IMG/VR virus record: IMGVR_UViG_3300042350_004528
Location: 124,001-188,000 of that record
From: a virus
Length of the DNA: 64,000 nucleotides
Strand: one strand, 5' to 3'
Within the stretch, counting starts at the first letter, position 1. Each line of letters starts with the position of its first letter. Position numbers and translations under genes: made by a program. Below the pieces are notes generated by a model. The model had not been told where the DNA came from. It saw nothing but the letters and a program-made list of their open reading frames with translations, and searched no databases. This document shows positions 48,177 to 55,892 of the stretch, in pieces.

Positions 48177-48779
48177 TTAATATTCAAAAATAATTTTATT
48201 TGGTTGTAATCTACCGCTGATGGCTTGAGTATAAAAAGCATCGCCACTTTCATAAGTTCTATTAGATTCAAATACAACCTCAGTATCCATTGATGGAATT
48301 TCAATATTTTTTCCACCCAAATCCATAGTCCCACTTAAAGTGTTTGTTTTTAAACCACTTCTATCGAACTCTAATTCAAAGTCTTTCTCAAAAGAATCAT
48401 CATCACCAGTTAATTCCAATGAGCCATAAATCAAAACACTAATAGGTGATAAATAAACATCTTTAATACCATATGACCTGTATTCTATTTCAATTGAATA
48501 GTTGGCAACGGCCCCACGAAATGTTATATATGTGTCATACTCAACACCATCCACAATCACAGTTGCCCCCCTTGTCCCTGGTTTTGCTATGTTTTTAAAT
48601 AAAGCTTCCATATCGATATCTAGATCAATATCGGAACCACTTTTCAATTCGTTTCTAAAAACATTATTAGATGCGTCAGCCTCATTCATATTAGCTGATT
48701 CGTTAGATTGTTTGTCTTTTTGTTTTTTACTGAGTATGGCAGCAAATTGAGTTTCAGATATTCTATATGTTTTTTTCAT
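48177..48779 (-). CDS. Hypothetical protein with YRISETQ tag
   Basis: 200 residues. N-terminal helix MKKTYRISETQFAAILSKKQ, then a short linker with ESANMNEADAS (an xNE-A site like the capsid cleavage motif) and a beta-rich domain to the end (SIEIEYRSYGIKDVYLSPIS, LELTGDD, FELEFDRSGL). Reads as a tag plus a jelly-roll-like domain. Preceded by a late-type promoter 12 bases upstream. Confidence 0.7.
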   Translation of the reverse strand: MKKTYRISETQFAAILSKKQKDKQSNESANMNEADASNNVFRNELKSGSDIDLDIDMEALFKNIAKPGTRGATVIVDGVEYDTYITFRGAVANYSIEIEYRSYGIKDVYLSPISVLIYGSLELTGDDDSFEKDFELEFDRSGLKTNTLSGTMDLGGKNIEIPSMDTEVVFESNRTYESGDAFYTQAISGRLQPNKIIFEY

Positions 48780-48791
48780 ACTTTTTTACAT

Positions 48792-48800
48792 ATAAATATC
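48792..48800 (-). promoter_or_regulatory. Candidate late promoter
   Basis: GATATTTAT on the minus strand, 12 bases before the start at 48779. Confidence 0.55.
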
Positions 48801-48805
48801 AACAA

Positions 48806-49378
48806 CTACGATATAAGTTCAATAAAGTCACCCAAATTCGAAGATATTGGTGTTAATCTTTCAAACCCGTAAAAACCAGATTTACCCCTCGCTTTATAAT
48901 AATCCGAAACCAATAAGTCAGATCTGGAATACATATCAATTATATTTGGTGTACCCACACCACATATATAAAAATCGGTCTTACTTAACATACAGATAAA
49001 AATCGATTTCCGATATGTCTTTTTATAGACCATAGGGAATAATCCATAATTGAATGTGACAACATCTATATTTTTTTTGGGTGCAGCTTGATTTAAAAAC
49101 GAAATTCGATTATCATCAAAAATTTTGTCGTAATCAACTATATTGTATAAACCAAGATGTTGTTCTAAAACCAAATCACCTGCGGTTTGCATGTAAGTTT
49201 TACGATAAATCGTAATTTCTTGCTCAAATAATTTTCTACCTTTGGATTTTTCTCGCTCCTTTATGCGGTTTCCAATAACAGTCGCTAACTTTGTGCGTCT
49301 ATCGGTATCAAGGGTCACCTTAGCAAACTTATTGACATAAGGTGTAAAATAATTATCGTATGTAAAAATTGAACTCAT
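48806..49378 (-). CDS. Hypothetical early-type protein divergent from the helicase
   Basis: 190 residues: basic helical N-terminal half (RRTKLATVIGNRIKEREKSKGRKLFEQEI), then strands NIDVVTFNYGLF and KSIFICMLSKTDFYICGVGT. No catalytic motif is certain. It shares a divergent, host-like promoter region with the UvrD-like helicase, so it is probably made early and may act in DNA metabolism. Confidence 0.65.
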   Translation of the reverse strand: MSSIFTYDNYFTPYVNKFAKVTLDTDRRTKLATVIGNRIKEREKSKGRKLFEQEITIYRKTYMQTAGDLVLEQHLGLYNIVDYDKIFDDNRISFLNQAAPKKNIDVVTFNYGLFPMVYKKTYRKSIFICMLSKTDFYICGVGTPNIIDMYSRSDLLVSDYYKARGKSGFYGFERLTPISSNLGDFIELIS

Positions 49379-49382
49379 GGGA

Positions 49383-49430
49383 CAAAATTAATAAAAGGTT
49401 TGGTAATAACCAAATTTTTTCATACCTTTG
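49383..49430. promoter_or_regulatory. Divergent overlapping host-like promoters
   Basis: Plus: TTTG (49399-49402)-N20-TACCTTTG (49423-49430), helicase ATG at 49449. Minus: TTTG (49414-49411)-N20-TAATTTTG (49390-49383), start at 49378. The two -33 elements lie in one inverted repeat, TTTGGT-AATA-ACCAAA (49399-49414). Confidence 0.75.
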
Positions 49431-49448
49431 TAGAAAATTAGGTAGAAT

Positions 49449-50834
49449 ATGAGCAAATACACCGAGGAACAACTTAAATTTATTAACTATAACGGGAACG
49501 ATTCTGTTATATTGTCCGCAACCGCTGGTTCAGGTAAAACACACTCAACTGTTGGTAGGTTGAATAAAATGATTGAAGATGGAGTCGATCCCAGTCGAAT
49601 TATCTTCTTTAGTTTCACGAACGATGCTGTTAATGAGCTAAGATCGAGGATAAAACATGACGTTAAAATAACCACAATTCATAGCTTCACAAGCTCAATT
49701 TTGGGTAAAATGGGGCTTTTTAAGCCAATTGTGACCTTTTATGAGTTTACTAACTGGTATAAGGACAAATACAAACCACACCCAAAGGATCCGATGAAAA
49801 TTAAAATGGATTACGCCAGAAATGTAGATAGATTCTACGAAGAGGGTGCTCAGATATCCGCTGGGTTTTCAGCTTATAAATTGCAAAATGCGGATAACAT
49901 CAAAGTCATGAAACCTAGTTTTTATGATGAATATTCGGCTTTCATTAAAGAAACTAAGAGTCGAGATTTTTCTGATATGTTAATTGATACCGAGAAGTAT
50001 TCAAGAAATGCTAAATATAAAGGATATTTTGAGAATTTGTATGATTATATTTTCGTTGACGAATACCAAGACACGTCAACACTTCAAATGAAGATACTAT
50101 TGGCGATTAAAGCCAAGCAATATCATTTGATTGGTGATAAGAACCAATCAATATATGGGTTTTCTGGTGCGAATTGTGAAGAAATTGAGAATTTATTAAT
50201 GAAAAACTCAACAGTAACTCAAATGACACTAACCAAGAATTTCAGGTCAACAAAAAAAATAGTTGAAAACTCAAATCGATATAGTAGTCTAGTAGCGGTT
50301 CCACATCACGAAGAAGATGGCTACATACATGATAATCTAATCAACGATGTTATGATGTATAACATGATGAATGACGGCAAACCTTTAACGGTATTGGCTA
50401 GAACAAACAATGTGATAAAAGAAATTGAAAAAGAATGCCTTAAGAAAAAAATTAAAATGCGTTATTTTAATTTTATATCACCTCAAGACATTGAAAAGAT
50501 TAATGAGGGTAAAGTTAACCCATCATTAAAGAAAAAAATTGATTCGGTTTCGCCTTACTACGGAAACACCTTTAATTTGATTAATTTTATTAAGGAAAAT
50601 CAAGAATCAGATGTTTTTGTAACTAGTATTCACAAAAGTAAAGGTCGTGAATTCCCAAGATGTATTATCATCAATTCAATCGACCCTGATATGTTGGCTG
50701 AAACGGACTATGATTTCGAAGAATATAGTTTTTTAACAAATAGTGGTGAGATTAATCAGGAAGCTAAAAATGTCCACTATGTGGCTGTTACCAGACCAAA
50801 AGAAGAATTATACTTCCTAGTGTACGAAAATTAA
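49449..50834 (+). CDS. UvrD/Dda-like superfamily 1 DNA helicase
   Basis: 461 residues with SF1A motifs in order: Q-motif region TEEQLKFI, Walker A SATAGSGKT (23-31), motif Ia FFSFTNDAVNELRSR, motif II YIFVDEYQDT, motif III HLIGDKNQSIYGFSGA, motif IV LTKNFRST, motif V FVTSIHKSKGREFPRCI and motif VI HYVAVTRPKEELYFLVYE. It is shorter than UvrD and closer in size to T4 Dda. Role in replication, recombination or repair. Host-like promoter 19 bases before its ATG and a terminator at its end. Confidence 0.9.
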   Translation: MSKYTEEQLKFINYNGNDSVILSATAGSGKTHSTVGRLNKMIEDGVDPSRIIFFSFTNDAVNELRSRIKHDVKITTIHSFTSSILGKMGLFKPIVTFYEFTNWYKDKYKPHPKDPMKIKMDYARNVDRFYEEGAQISAGFSAYKLQNADNIKVMKPSFYDEYSAFIKETKSRDFSDMLIDTEKYSRNAKYKGYFENLYDYIFVDEYQDTSTLQMKILLAIKAKQYHLIGDKNQSIYGFSGANCEEIENLLMKNSTVTQMTLTKNFRSTKKIVENSNRYSSLVAVPHHEEDGYIHDNLINDVMMYNMMNDGKPLTVLARTNNVIKEIEKECLKKKIKMRYFNFISPQDIEKINEGKVNPSLKKKIDSVSPYYGNTFNLINFIKENQESDVFVTSIHKSKGREFPRCIIINSIDPDMLAETDYDFEEYSFLTNSGEINQEAKNVHYVAVTRPKEELYFLVYEN

Positions 50835-50858
50835 AATGGGGGTTAAAAACCCCCATTT
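50834..50858. terminator. Bidirectional terminator after the helicase
   Basis: AAATGGGGGTT / AACCCCCATTT inverted repeat with AAA loop, between convergent units. Confidence 0.85.
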
Positions 50859-50859
50859 A

Positions 50860-51015
50860 TTATCTTCTTCCCTGTCCAGCGTACCTTTTTTTATAATTTT
50901 TTGACGCCTTATGTTTGCTTGCTTTTGTTTTTGAGTGAACGCCAGGTCTTTTTCTTTTTGGGTTAGACCTAAAAAGTTTTGCGTTTGAAGTTGATCCCCC
51001 TTTTTTAGCTGCCAT
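50860..51015 (-). CDS. Small basic protein (51 residues)
   Basis: MAAKKGGSTSNAKLFRSNPK ... RPGVHSKTKASKHKASKNYK ... YAGQGRR, strongly basic, starting 2 bases after the stop of 51018-52193. Very similar small Lys/Ser-rich proteins (KRxGVHxKTKxSKxKxSKNYKKxYxGQG) recur in environmental phages. Probably nucleic-acid- or capsid-associated; function unknown. Confidence 0.75.
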   Translation of the reverse strand: MAAKKGGSTSNAKLFRSNPKRKRPGVHSKTKASKHKASKNYKKRYAGQGRR

Positions 51016-51017
51016 AA

Positions 51018-52193
51018 TTAAATGTAATTAATAATCTTTTTAAATCTATTAATCGCCTCGTTAAGTTTCTCATCTTCTTCGTAAACTTTACCTTCAGCAC
51101 CAGCTCTCATTTTCATAAAAGAACCCTCTTCTTTAACTTCTTCCTGACCACCCTCTTCCATTGGCTTATCTTCACCTTCAGCAAAAGTACCGTCTTCTCT
51201 TACAGCGCCCGATTCAATATCATCCATACTTGGTACAGCGTATTTGTTAGTCTCTTGTTCTTCGTAATCTTTTATCATAGCTTCAATCTCATCAACACCA
51301 TCTTGAGCGTTTTTGGTGAAACCTGTTAGTCTGCTATAAGCATTACTCAACCACTGTTTAACTTTTCCGAACATTTCTTCAACACCCTCAAAAACTTTCG
51401 AACCATCAATCTTTAATTGGCCTTTAACCTTTGAGGCTACTTTAGAGTTTTCTAAAATTTGTTCAAGAACTTTTCTAGTGTTCTCGTTAACTTTTGTTAA
51501 CGCAGTCTCAAACGCATCTTTATATGATGTTGTTAATTTTTCAGATTCCTGGATTATTTCAACCAACATCTCATCTATTGAAATTTTTAGTTTTTCGGCA
51601 CCTTGGGTCTGACCTTTAAATGCATCCATAACCTCTGGAACCAAAGCGCTTTTTTGTGTTTCCAAATCAGCTATTGATTCTTTATAAGTTTTTAACGCCT
51701 CATCTAATTGAGTTTGAATTGTTTTTAATTCAGCTATTTTTTGGTTAATTGTATTTTCCATATTTTCATTTATATTTTTTTTATCGTCATTGGTTTTAAC
51801 ACCAATCTTGGTGGTTTTACCCCAAACTGATGTTCTTATTTTACCCTGTTTGTTTTTTAATGTCACCTCAACTTTTCCACTCGGCGTTTTAGCCCCACTT
51901 GAAACTGAAACTATTTCTTCACCACTGGTAATTATATCACCCTTTTTTAAGTATTGGGCTTCTTTTCGATCAACACCTTCCTGTAAACTTTTTTCATCTT
52001 TATCAATACCCATGGCAACTCTAAAATCATTATAATCGTAAGCCAAGTCGGTTGCATATCTGTAAACGGCTATATCAATTTTACCGTCTGGGTATTTACC
52101 CCAGCAATACACCCATTTCTCACCACCCATTTCAAATGGCGTTTCATCTCTGTATGGTTTGTAATATTCAACAACATCCATAGTACTTCTCAT
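51018..52193 (-). CDS. Virion-type protein: N-terminal phage domain plus coiled coil with C-terminal tag
   Basis: 391 residues. Residues ~18-60 (FEMGGEKWVYCWGKYPDGKI, DIAVYRYATDLAYDYNDFR) are a conserved phage domain of unknown role. A small SH3-like region follows (YLKKGDIITSGEEIVSVSSG), then a long coiled coil (about 150-320), an acidic linker and the terminal helix KLNEAINRFKKIINYI. That last helix resembles the tag placed at the N-terminus of other accessory proteins here. Late-type promoter upstream. Internal or tail protein is likely. Confidence 0.7.
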   Translation of the reverse strand: MRSTMDVVEYYKPYRDETPFEMGGEKWVYCWGKYPDGKIDIAVYRYATDLAYDYNDFRVAMGIDKDEKSLQEGVDRKEAQYLKKGDIITSGEEIVSVSSGAKTPSGKVEVTLKNKQGKIRTSVWGKTTKIGVKTNDDKKNINENMENTINQKIAELKTIQTQLDEALKTYKESIADLETQKSALVPEVMDAFKGQTQGAEKLKISIDEMLVEIIQESEKLTTSYKDAFETALTKVNENTRKVLEQILENSKVASKVKGQLKIDGSKVFEGVEEMFGKVKQWLSNAYSRLTGFTKNAQDGVDEIEAMIKDYEEQETNKYAVPSMDDIESGAVREDGTFAEGEDKPMEEGGQEEVKEEGSFMKMRAGAEGKVYEEDEKLNEAINRFKKIINYI

Positions 52194-52210
52194 AATGTGA
52201 TATTTTAATG

Positions 52211-52219
52211 ATAAATAGT
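52211..52219 (-). promoter_or_regulatory. Candidate late promoter
   Basis: ACTATTTAT on the minus strand, 17 bases before the start at 52193. Confidence 0.55.
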
Positions 52220-52270
52220 TTGCTTTTAATTAAAGTTTCGTATATTTACATATAAATAAACCTTACCACT

Positions 52271-52426
52271 ATGACGTATTTTTTTTATTCAAAAAATGAC
52301 AAAAAAAGAGAACCGATTAAAACTTTAAATAATATTGGTTCAAGGCTAGCTGCGGCAAAATATTTTTCAGAGTTAAAAAAATTATCTCTTAAAGAGTTTT
52401 TGAAAGTTTTTTCTATTTCCAGGTAA
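52271..52426 (+). CDS. Small conserved-type phage protein (51 residues)
   Basis: MTYFFYSKNDKKREPIKTLN ... SRLAAAKYFSELKKLSLKEF ... LKVFSISR. Ends 1 base before the ATG at 52428. The SRLxAAKxF-xxKxLxLKxFLKxFSxS pattern is one I associate with small proteins in large Bacteroidota phages. Function unknown. A partial TTTG-N18-TATATTTA lies upstream. Confidence 0.7.
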   Translation: MTYFFYSKNDKKREPIKTLNNIGSRLAAAKYFSELKKLSLKEFLKVFSISR

Positions 52427-52427
52427 A

Positions 52428-52625
52428 ATGGGTTTTAATAAAAGGCATATAGATTTTGAAAGGATAAAAAGTCATTACAAGCAAGATGGTATTGAATCTT
52501 TAAAACTTTTATTCTCTCCTAAAGTTGATGCTTATATTTTTTCGGATATGATTTCTCACAAAATTTATGAAATGTTTGAGAATAAAGAATATAGAAAAAT
52601 ATCGTGCCTTATCAGAATTGATTAA
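52428..52625 (+). CDS. Small hypothetical protein (65 residues)
   Basis: Starts 1 base after the preceding small gene. Basic and helical (RHIDFERIKSHYKQDGIESLKLL, YIFSDMISHKIYEMFENKEYRK). No family recognised; operon partner of the 51-residue gene. Confidence 0.6.
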   Translation: MGFNKRHIDFERIKSHYKQDGIESLKLLFSPKVDAYIFSDMISHKIYEMFENKEYRKISCLIRID

Positions 52626-52647
52626 AAATCTTTTACTAAACGGTGAT

Positions 52648-52655
52648 ATATTTAT
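52648..52655 (+). promoter_or_regulatory. Candidate late promoter
   Basis: ATATTTAT, 15 bases before the start at 52671. Confidence 0.5.
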
Positions 52656-52670
52656 TCCAAAAATAAATAA

Positions 52671-52907
52671 ATGCACGGAAAAACCATAAAACAACTTTTA
52701 GCATTAAAAGAAGAACTCAATTCAATTTTAGAAACTCGTAGTGAGAAATTATTAGAATCAACCAAATCATCTTATCTTCAAGAAGAATTACAAAGAAACA
52801 TTGTCGATTACATCTCAGAAACAATTGACCAGATCGATATGATTATGGACAACATCGAAGGTGGTGAATATGATGAGAACGATAATGAAGAGTTAGATGA
52901 TTATTAA
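52671..52907 (+). CDS. Small coiled-coil protein (78 residues)
   Basis: TIKQLLALKEELNSILETRSEKLLESTKSS and LQRNIVDYISETIDQIDMIMDN are two heptad-rich helices, followed by a very acidic tail (GGEYDENDNEELDDY). Oligomeric adaptor or chaperone-like shape. Late-type promoter before it; a structured RNA segment and terminator after it. Confidence 0.65.
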   Translation: MHGKTIKQLLALKEELNSILETRSEKLLESTKSSYLQEELQRNIVDYISETIDQIDMIMDNIEGGEYDENDNEELDDY

Positions 52908-52912
52908 GATAT

Positions 52913-52992
52913 TCCACCTTAGAGTGGTATTTTAGGATCGTTCATGGTTATGGACAAACTAAGGTCGGAATTCGCTACTCCGACCTTTTTTA
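52913..52992 (+). ncRNA. Structured 3' RNA with three hairpins and terminator
   Basis: Three consecutive stem-loops: ATTCCAC-cttaga-GTGGTAT, GTTCAT-GGTT-ATGGAC (one G-U pair) and AAGGTCGGA / TCCGACCTT followed by TTTTTT (52961-52992). More structure than a plain terminator needs; could be released as a small RNA. Confidence 0.45.
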
Positions 52993-53001
52993 TTTGCGCT
53001 G

Positions 53002-53010
53002 GATATTTAT
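53002..53010 (+). promoter_or_regulatory. Candidate late promoter
   Basis: GATATTTAT, 17 bases before the start at 53028. Confidence 0.55.
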
Positions 53011-53027
53011 CTAAGTAACACATTTCA

Positions 53028-53645
53028 ATGAATCATCATATCGAAGACGAATTAAAACAAAAGTACCCAGACATCAGGTTTGAGTTATACCCAAATGAAA
53101 AGCACAAAAGGATATATCTCACTGGATTTATGGTTCCACCTAACATGCGTGGAACTGGTATTGGTACTTCTTTTATGAACGATTTAACAAGTCTTGCTGA
53201 TCAACACGGTTATAAATTAACATTAACACCATCAAGCAGTTATGGTGGAAATGTGAACAGATTGAAAGATTTCTACCAGAGATTTGGTTTTGTTTTTAAT
53301 AAAGGTGATAATCGTGATTTCACACACAAGGAAGATATGTACAGGGATCCTAAGATTAATGAAGAGGATTCGTCAAGCACATCGAGCACATCAAGTGGTT
53401 CAAGTGGTGGGACATCAGCCTCAAATAGTCCAGTACCAGATAGAGTTAAAAAAGGAAAAGCAAATCCAATATCAAATACTGGTAAATACGAATTTGGTAC
53501 AACCAGAGGAAAAGCAAATCCAATATCAAATACTGGTGCTTATGACTTTGGAACAAATCGTGGCCCAGCAAACCCAATATCAGAAAATAAAAATAATCGC
53601 CTGGATGAGGCGATTATTAATATGAAAAAATTGATTAATTTTTAA
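53028..53645 (+). CDS. GNAT-type acetyltransferase with repeat tail
   Basis: 205 residues. MVPPNMRGTGIGTSFMNDLT (about 45-62) is the acetyl-CoA P-loop-like motif A (R-G-x-G-I/L-G) and RLKDFYQRFGFV near 78-90 is motif B. A Ser/Thr-rich linker follows, then GKANPISNTG(K/A)Y(E/D)FGT units twice and a shortened third, and the terminal helix NNRLDEAIINMKKLINF. The acceptor is unknown. The C-terminal helix fits the accessory-protein tag, so it may be packaged. Late-type promoter upstream. Confidence 0.7.
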   Translation: MNHHIEDELKQKYPDIRFELYPNEKHKRIYLTGFMVPPNMRGTGIGTSFMNDLTSLADQHGYKLTLTPSSSYGGNVNRLKDFYQRFGFVFNKGDNRDFTHKEDMYRDPKINEEDSSSTSSTSSGSSGGTSASNSPVPDRVKKGKANPISNTGKYEFGTTRGKANPISNTGAYDFGTNRGPANPISENKNNRLDEAIINMKKLINF

Positions 53646-53646
53646 T

Positions 53647-54741
53647 TTAAGACCATTTGTTTAACATTTGGTAATTGTGAACTTCGTTCCATTTATTTGC
53701 GTCATAATTACCCCCTTTCCAATATTGGAATGAACCTATTCTTATATCACCCCCAGCTGTTAAGCCCAATCTGAAAATATTATCAAATATCAGTTCAGTT
53801 GTTCCAACTTGTTGTACATAATTTTCATTACTATCATCAGCAATAAATAGTTGACCAGCATCGTTTCTACCAAAAATAAGGGTTATCCAAGTATTAACTT
53901 GTGCACTCATTGATACGGTATCAGCACCCATAGTAAATTGGTATACGTTTGTAGCAATATCATATCTAAGTCTCGTAATCCCCCCATCAGCATAAATTAT
54001 TGCTGGTGAATTACTGGCCTGCGGTGTGAATCTGAGCCTCAACGCAAACATAAAAGACTCACCAGATGAAGTATTAAGGGGTGCTATATATGAAGCCGCA
54101 TTGGATGAATCTAAATCTATGTATAAATTTGCCGCATTAAATCTTCTATTATAAGTTGAATTATCGCCCGCGGTTTGTATTGATGTGGAGATATTTCCAG
54201 CGACATTTTTTGTAAACCATCTTTCTATTACACCATCAGTTGCTTGAACCAAATCGTAACATTTTGTTAAATTAGTCTCAAGAATGTCGCAATTAAGATT
54301 ACCGAAATCAATATTTAACATTAAATTAGGGGTGTCAGCGTATTTGTATTTTGATAAATCAGCCAAAAAATGATTTAAATTTTCATTTTCAATAACGTAT
54401 CTTTTGGCAACATCCACGTCACTATAATACGTGCCATCAATTTTTATTGAATGCAAACTATTAATTATGTGTACAATTTCCGCATTGGTTTTACCAGTGA
54501 CGTGATATGTTGGAATCGTGGGCTCACCGCCAACACCTTCTACATTTCCTCTTGATACGATATAATATTTTTCGCCACCAAAATTACCCGCAGGATAACC
54601 TGGTCTCCAAGTAAGACCCGTTGAATTTCCGTCTTGAAAATTAAACCCTTCATTAATGTGGCCATAGCAATATTTACCAATTCTATGATATTGATCAATC
54701 GTTGGTGCGGTACCGTATTGTATAGTTACTGGAACTGACAT
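53647..54741 (-). CDS. LamG-like virion adhesin
   Basis: 364 residues. N-terminal part has PGYPAGNFGGEKYYIVSRGN and a TNAEIVHIINSLHSIKIDG module like that of the double-LamG protein (ELVHIVNRL). From about residue 150 a ConA/LamG-type sandwich follows: FMFALRLRFTP, NVYQFTMGADTVSMSAQVNT with WITLIFGRNDAGQLFI, and FRLGLTAGGDIRIGSFQYW. Likely receptor-binding or fibre-tip protein. Late-type promoter 16 bases upstream; converges on the GNAT gene. Confidence 0.7.
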   Translation of the reverse strand: MSVPVTIQYGTAPTIDQYHRIGKYCYGHINEGFNFQDGNSTGLTWRPGYPAGNFGGEKYYIVSRGNVEGVGGEPTIPTYHVTGKTNAEIVHIINSLHSIKIDGTYYSDVDVAKRYVIENENLNHFLADLSKYKYADTPNLMLNIDFGNLNCDILETNLTKCYDLVQATDGVIERWFTKNVAGNISTSIQTAGDNSTYNRRFNAANLYIDLDSSNAASYIAPLNTSSGESFMFALRLRFTPQASNSPAIIYADGGITRLRYDIATNVYQFTMGADTVSMSAQVNTWITLIFGRNDAGQLFIADDSNENYVQQVGTTELIFDNIFRLGLTAGGDIRIGSFQYWKGGNYDANKWNEVHNYQMLNKWS

Positions 54742-54757
54742 AATTTAATATTTTACA

Positions 54758-54766
54758 ATAAATAGT
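54758..54766 (-). promoter_or_regulatory. Candidate late promoter (minus)
   Basis: ACTATTTAT on the minus strand, 16 bases before the start at 54741; divergent from 54789-54797. Confidence 0.55.
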
Positions 54767-54788
54767 ATTAAAGTTTAAAATAACTCGA

Positions 54789-54797
54789 GATATTTAT
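54789..54797 (+). promoter_or_regulatory. Candidate late promoter (plus)
   Basis: GATATTTAT, 7 bases before the start at 54805. Confidence 0.5.
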
Positions 54798-54804
54798 ATT
54801 ATAT

Positions 54805-55518
54805 ATGAATTTAAACGAGCAGATATTAAGAATGAAAACCATGATCGGTTTATCCGAGGTTACCATTCCACAATCAATTAAAAAATCGGTTGGTGATGTT
54901 TTGTTTGGTTCAAATCCAATAATTGCAAAAATTCAAAACAAACCAATTGAAAAGAATACCCCATACGAGGATAACCTGGTTGACAAAATAAAGGATTGGA
55001 CATTTCAATCAACAGAAAAATCCGAGATGGGCGTTGTATCAACAATATCCGATTTAATTAAACTAAAAAAATATTTTCCAGAGGTTCTCAACCCACCGTA
55101 TGGTGAAAAAGTTTACAGAGGAACATCGGTTAAATTACCAGAGCTATCCAAATTCATAAAAGAAAACCCAGAACATGATGTTTTGGATAACGGTGCGGTT
55201 AAATTTAAAACACCCTACCAGTATACCCCAAAAAGAGAAGTTAGTAGTTGGAGTGCATCCTTGTTCTACGCATCATCATTTCAGGGCAAATCATTCGAGA
55301 GTGCTGTGAATGTCCCAGTTATTTTTGAAACAACTGTCGATGACACATTCATTATGAATCCAAAAGTTATGAACATCATATTTAAATCAACGGGCGGTGT
55401 TCACCAGGATTTTATAAGGGACGAGGACGAGATTATGAAGTACAACCCGAGTGGTACTTACCATCTAATTTTGTCAGAAGACGAATACGAAATATTCGCA
55501 CCAAATGCCGAGGTCTAA
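54805..55518 (+). CDS. Predicted ADP-ribosyltransferase with capsid-targeting-like tag
   Basis: 237 residues. Residues 1-19 are the tag NLNEQILRMKTMIGLSE-V. From about 100 on, an R-S-E class ADP-ribosyltransferase core is visible: KVYRGTS (Arg105), SSWSAS (147-152, the STS-type strand) and DEDEIM (Glu207-x-Glu209), followed by the usual closing strands. The order and spacing are those of VIP2/C3/Alt-type enzymes. T4 Alt is such an enzyme that is packaged in the head and injected to modify host RNA polymerase. Here the tag ending in LSE suggests packaging by the same protease-linked route. Fold assigned from motifs; target unknown. Confidence 0.7.
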   Translation: MNLNEQILRMKTMIGLSEVTIPQSIKKSVGDVLFGSNPIIAKIQNKPIEKNTPYEDNLVDKIKDWTFQSTEKSEMGVVSTISDLIKLKKYFPEVLNPPYGEKVYRGTSVKLPELSKFIKENPEHDVLDNGAVKFKTPYQYTPKREVSSWSASLFYASSFQGKSFESAVNVPVIFETTVDDTFIMNPKVMNIIFKSTGGVHQDFIRDEDEIMKYNPSGTYHLILSEDEYEIFAPNAEV

Positions 55519-55535
55519 AACCGCCGAAGGCGGTT
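55519..55535 (+). terminator. Hairpin after the ADP-ribosyltransferase gene
   Basis: AACCGCC-GAA-GGCGGTT overlapping the end of the gene; followed by GCGAAAAAATTTTTC, not a clean T-tract. Confidence 0.5.
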
Positions 55536-55568
55536 GCGAAAAAATTTTTCTTTTAAATGAATTTTTCT

Positions 55569-55576
55569 TATTTTTG
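55569..55576 (+). promoter_or_regulatory. Possible host-like -7 element
   Basis: TATTTTTG matches TAnnTTTG; the -33 position is TTTT only. Start of the next gene is at 55606. Confidence 0.4.
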
Positions 55577-55605
55577 TGATATATATGTAAAATAATCAGA
55601 ATATA

Positions 55606-55788
55606 ATGTCGATGACCAACGAAGAAATAGCAGAAGAAATCTACCACCAAGCGTTTGATCTCGGATTTATCGATTTACTTCGTGAAAAGGTTGGTTATAT
55701 TTACAAAACAACGCATGTGAAAGATCACAGTGATGTTGTGCAAAAAGCATATAATTTATTGGTTACAGAAGGTTTGATACAACTATGA
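55606..55788 (+). CDS. Small hypothetical protein (60 residues)
   Basis: MSMTNEEIAEEIYHQAFDLG ... VGYIYKTTHVKDHSDVVQKA, helical. A 21-codon frame (MRFRRKYNNNNN...) overlaps its stop as ATGA and runs into the terminator; too short to accept. Function unknown. Confidence 0.6.
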   Translation: MSMTNEEIAEEIYHQAFDLGFIDLLREKVGYIYKTTHVKDHSDVVQKAYNLLVTEGLIQL

Positions 55789-55835
55789 GATTCAGAAGAA
55801 AATACAATAACAATAATAATAAAATAGTAATTGGA

Positions 55836-55864
55836 AATCCTGTCATTTGACAGGATTTTTTTTT
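55836..55864 (+). terminator. Terminator before the aaRS-like gene
   Basis: AAATCCTGTC-ATTT-GACAGGATTT followed by eight T. Confidence 0.9.
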
Positions 55865-55892
55865 GCGCCAAAAATTAAACAAAAAAAAACAA

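Noticed and set aside
55785-55850. 21-codon frame MRFRRKYNNNNN overlapping a stop codon as ATGA
   Set aside because: It reads into the terminator stem and is low complexity.
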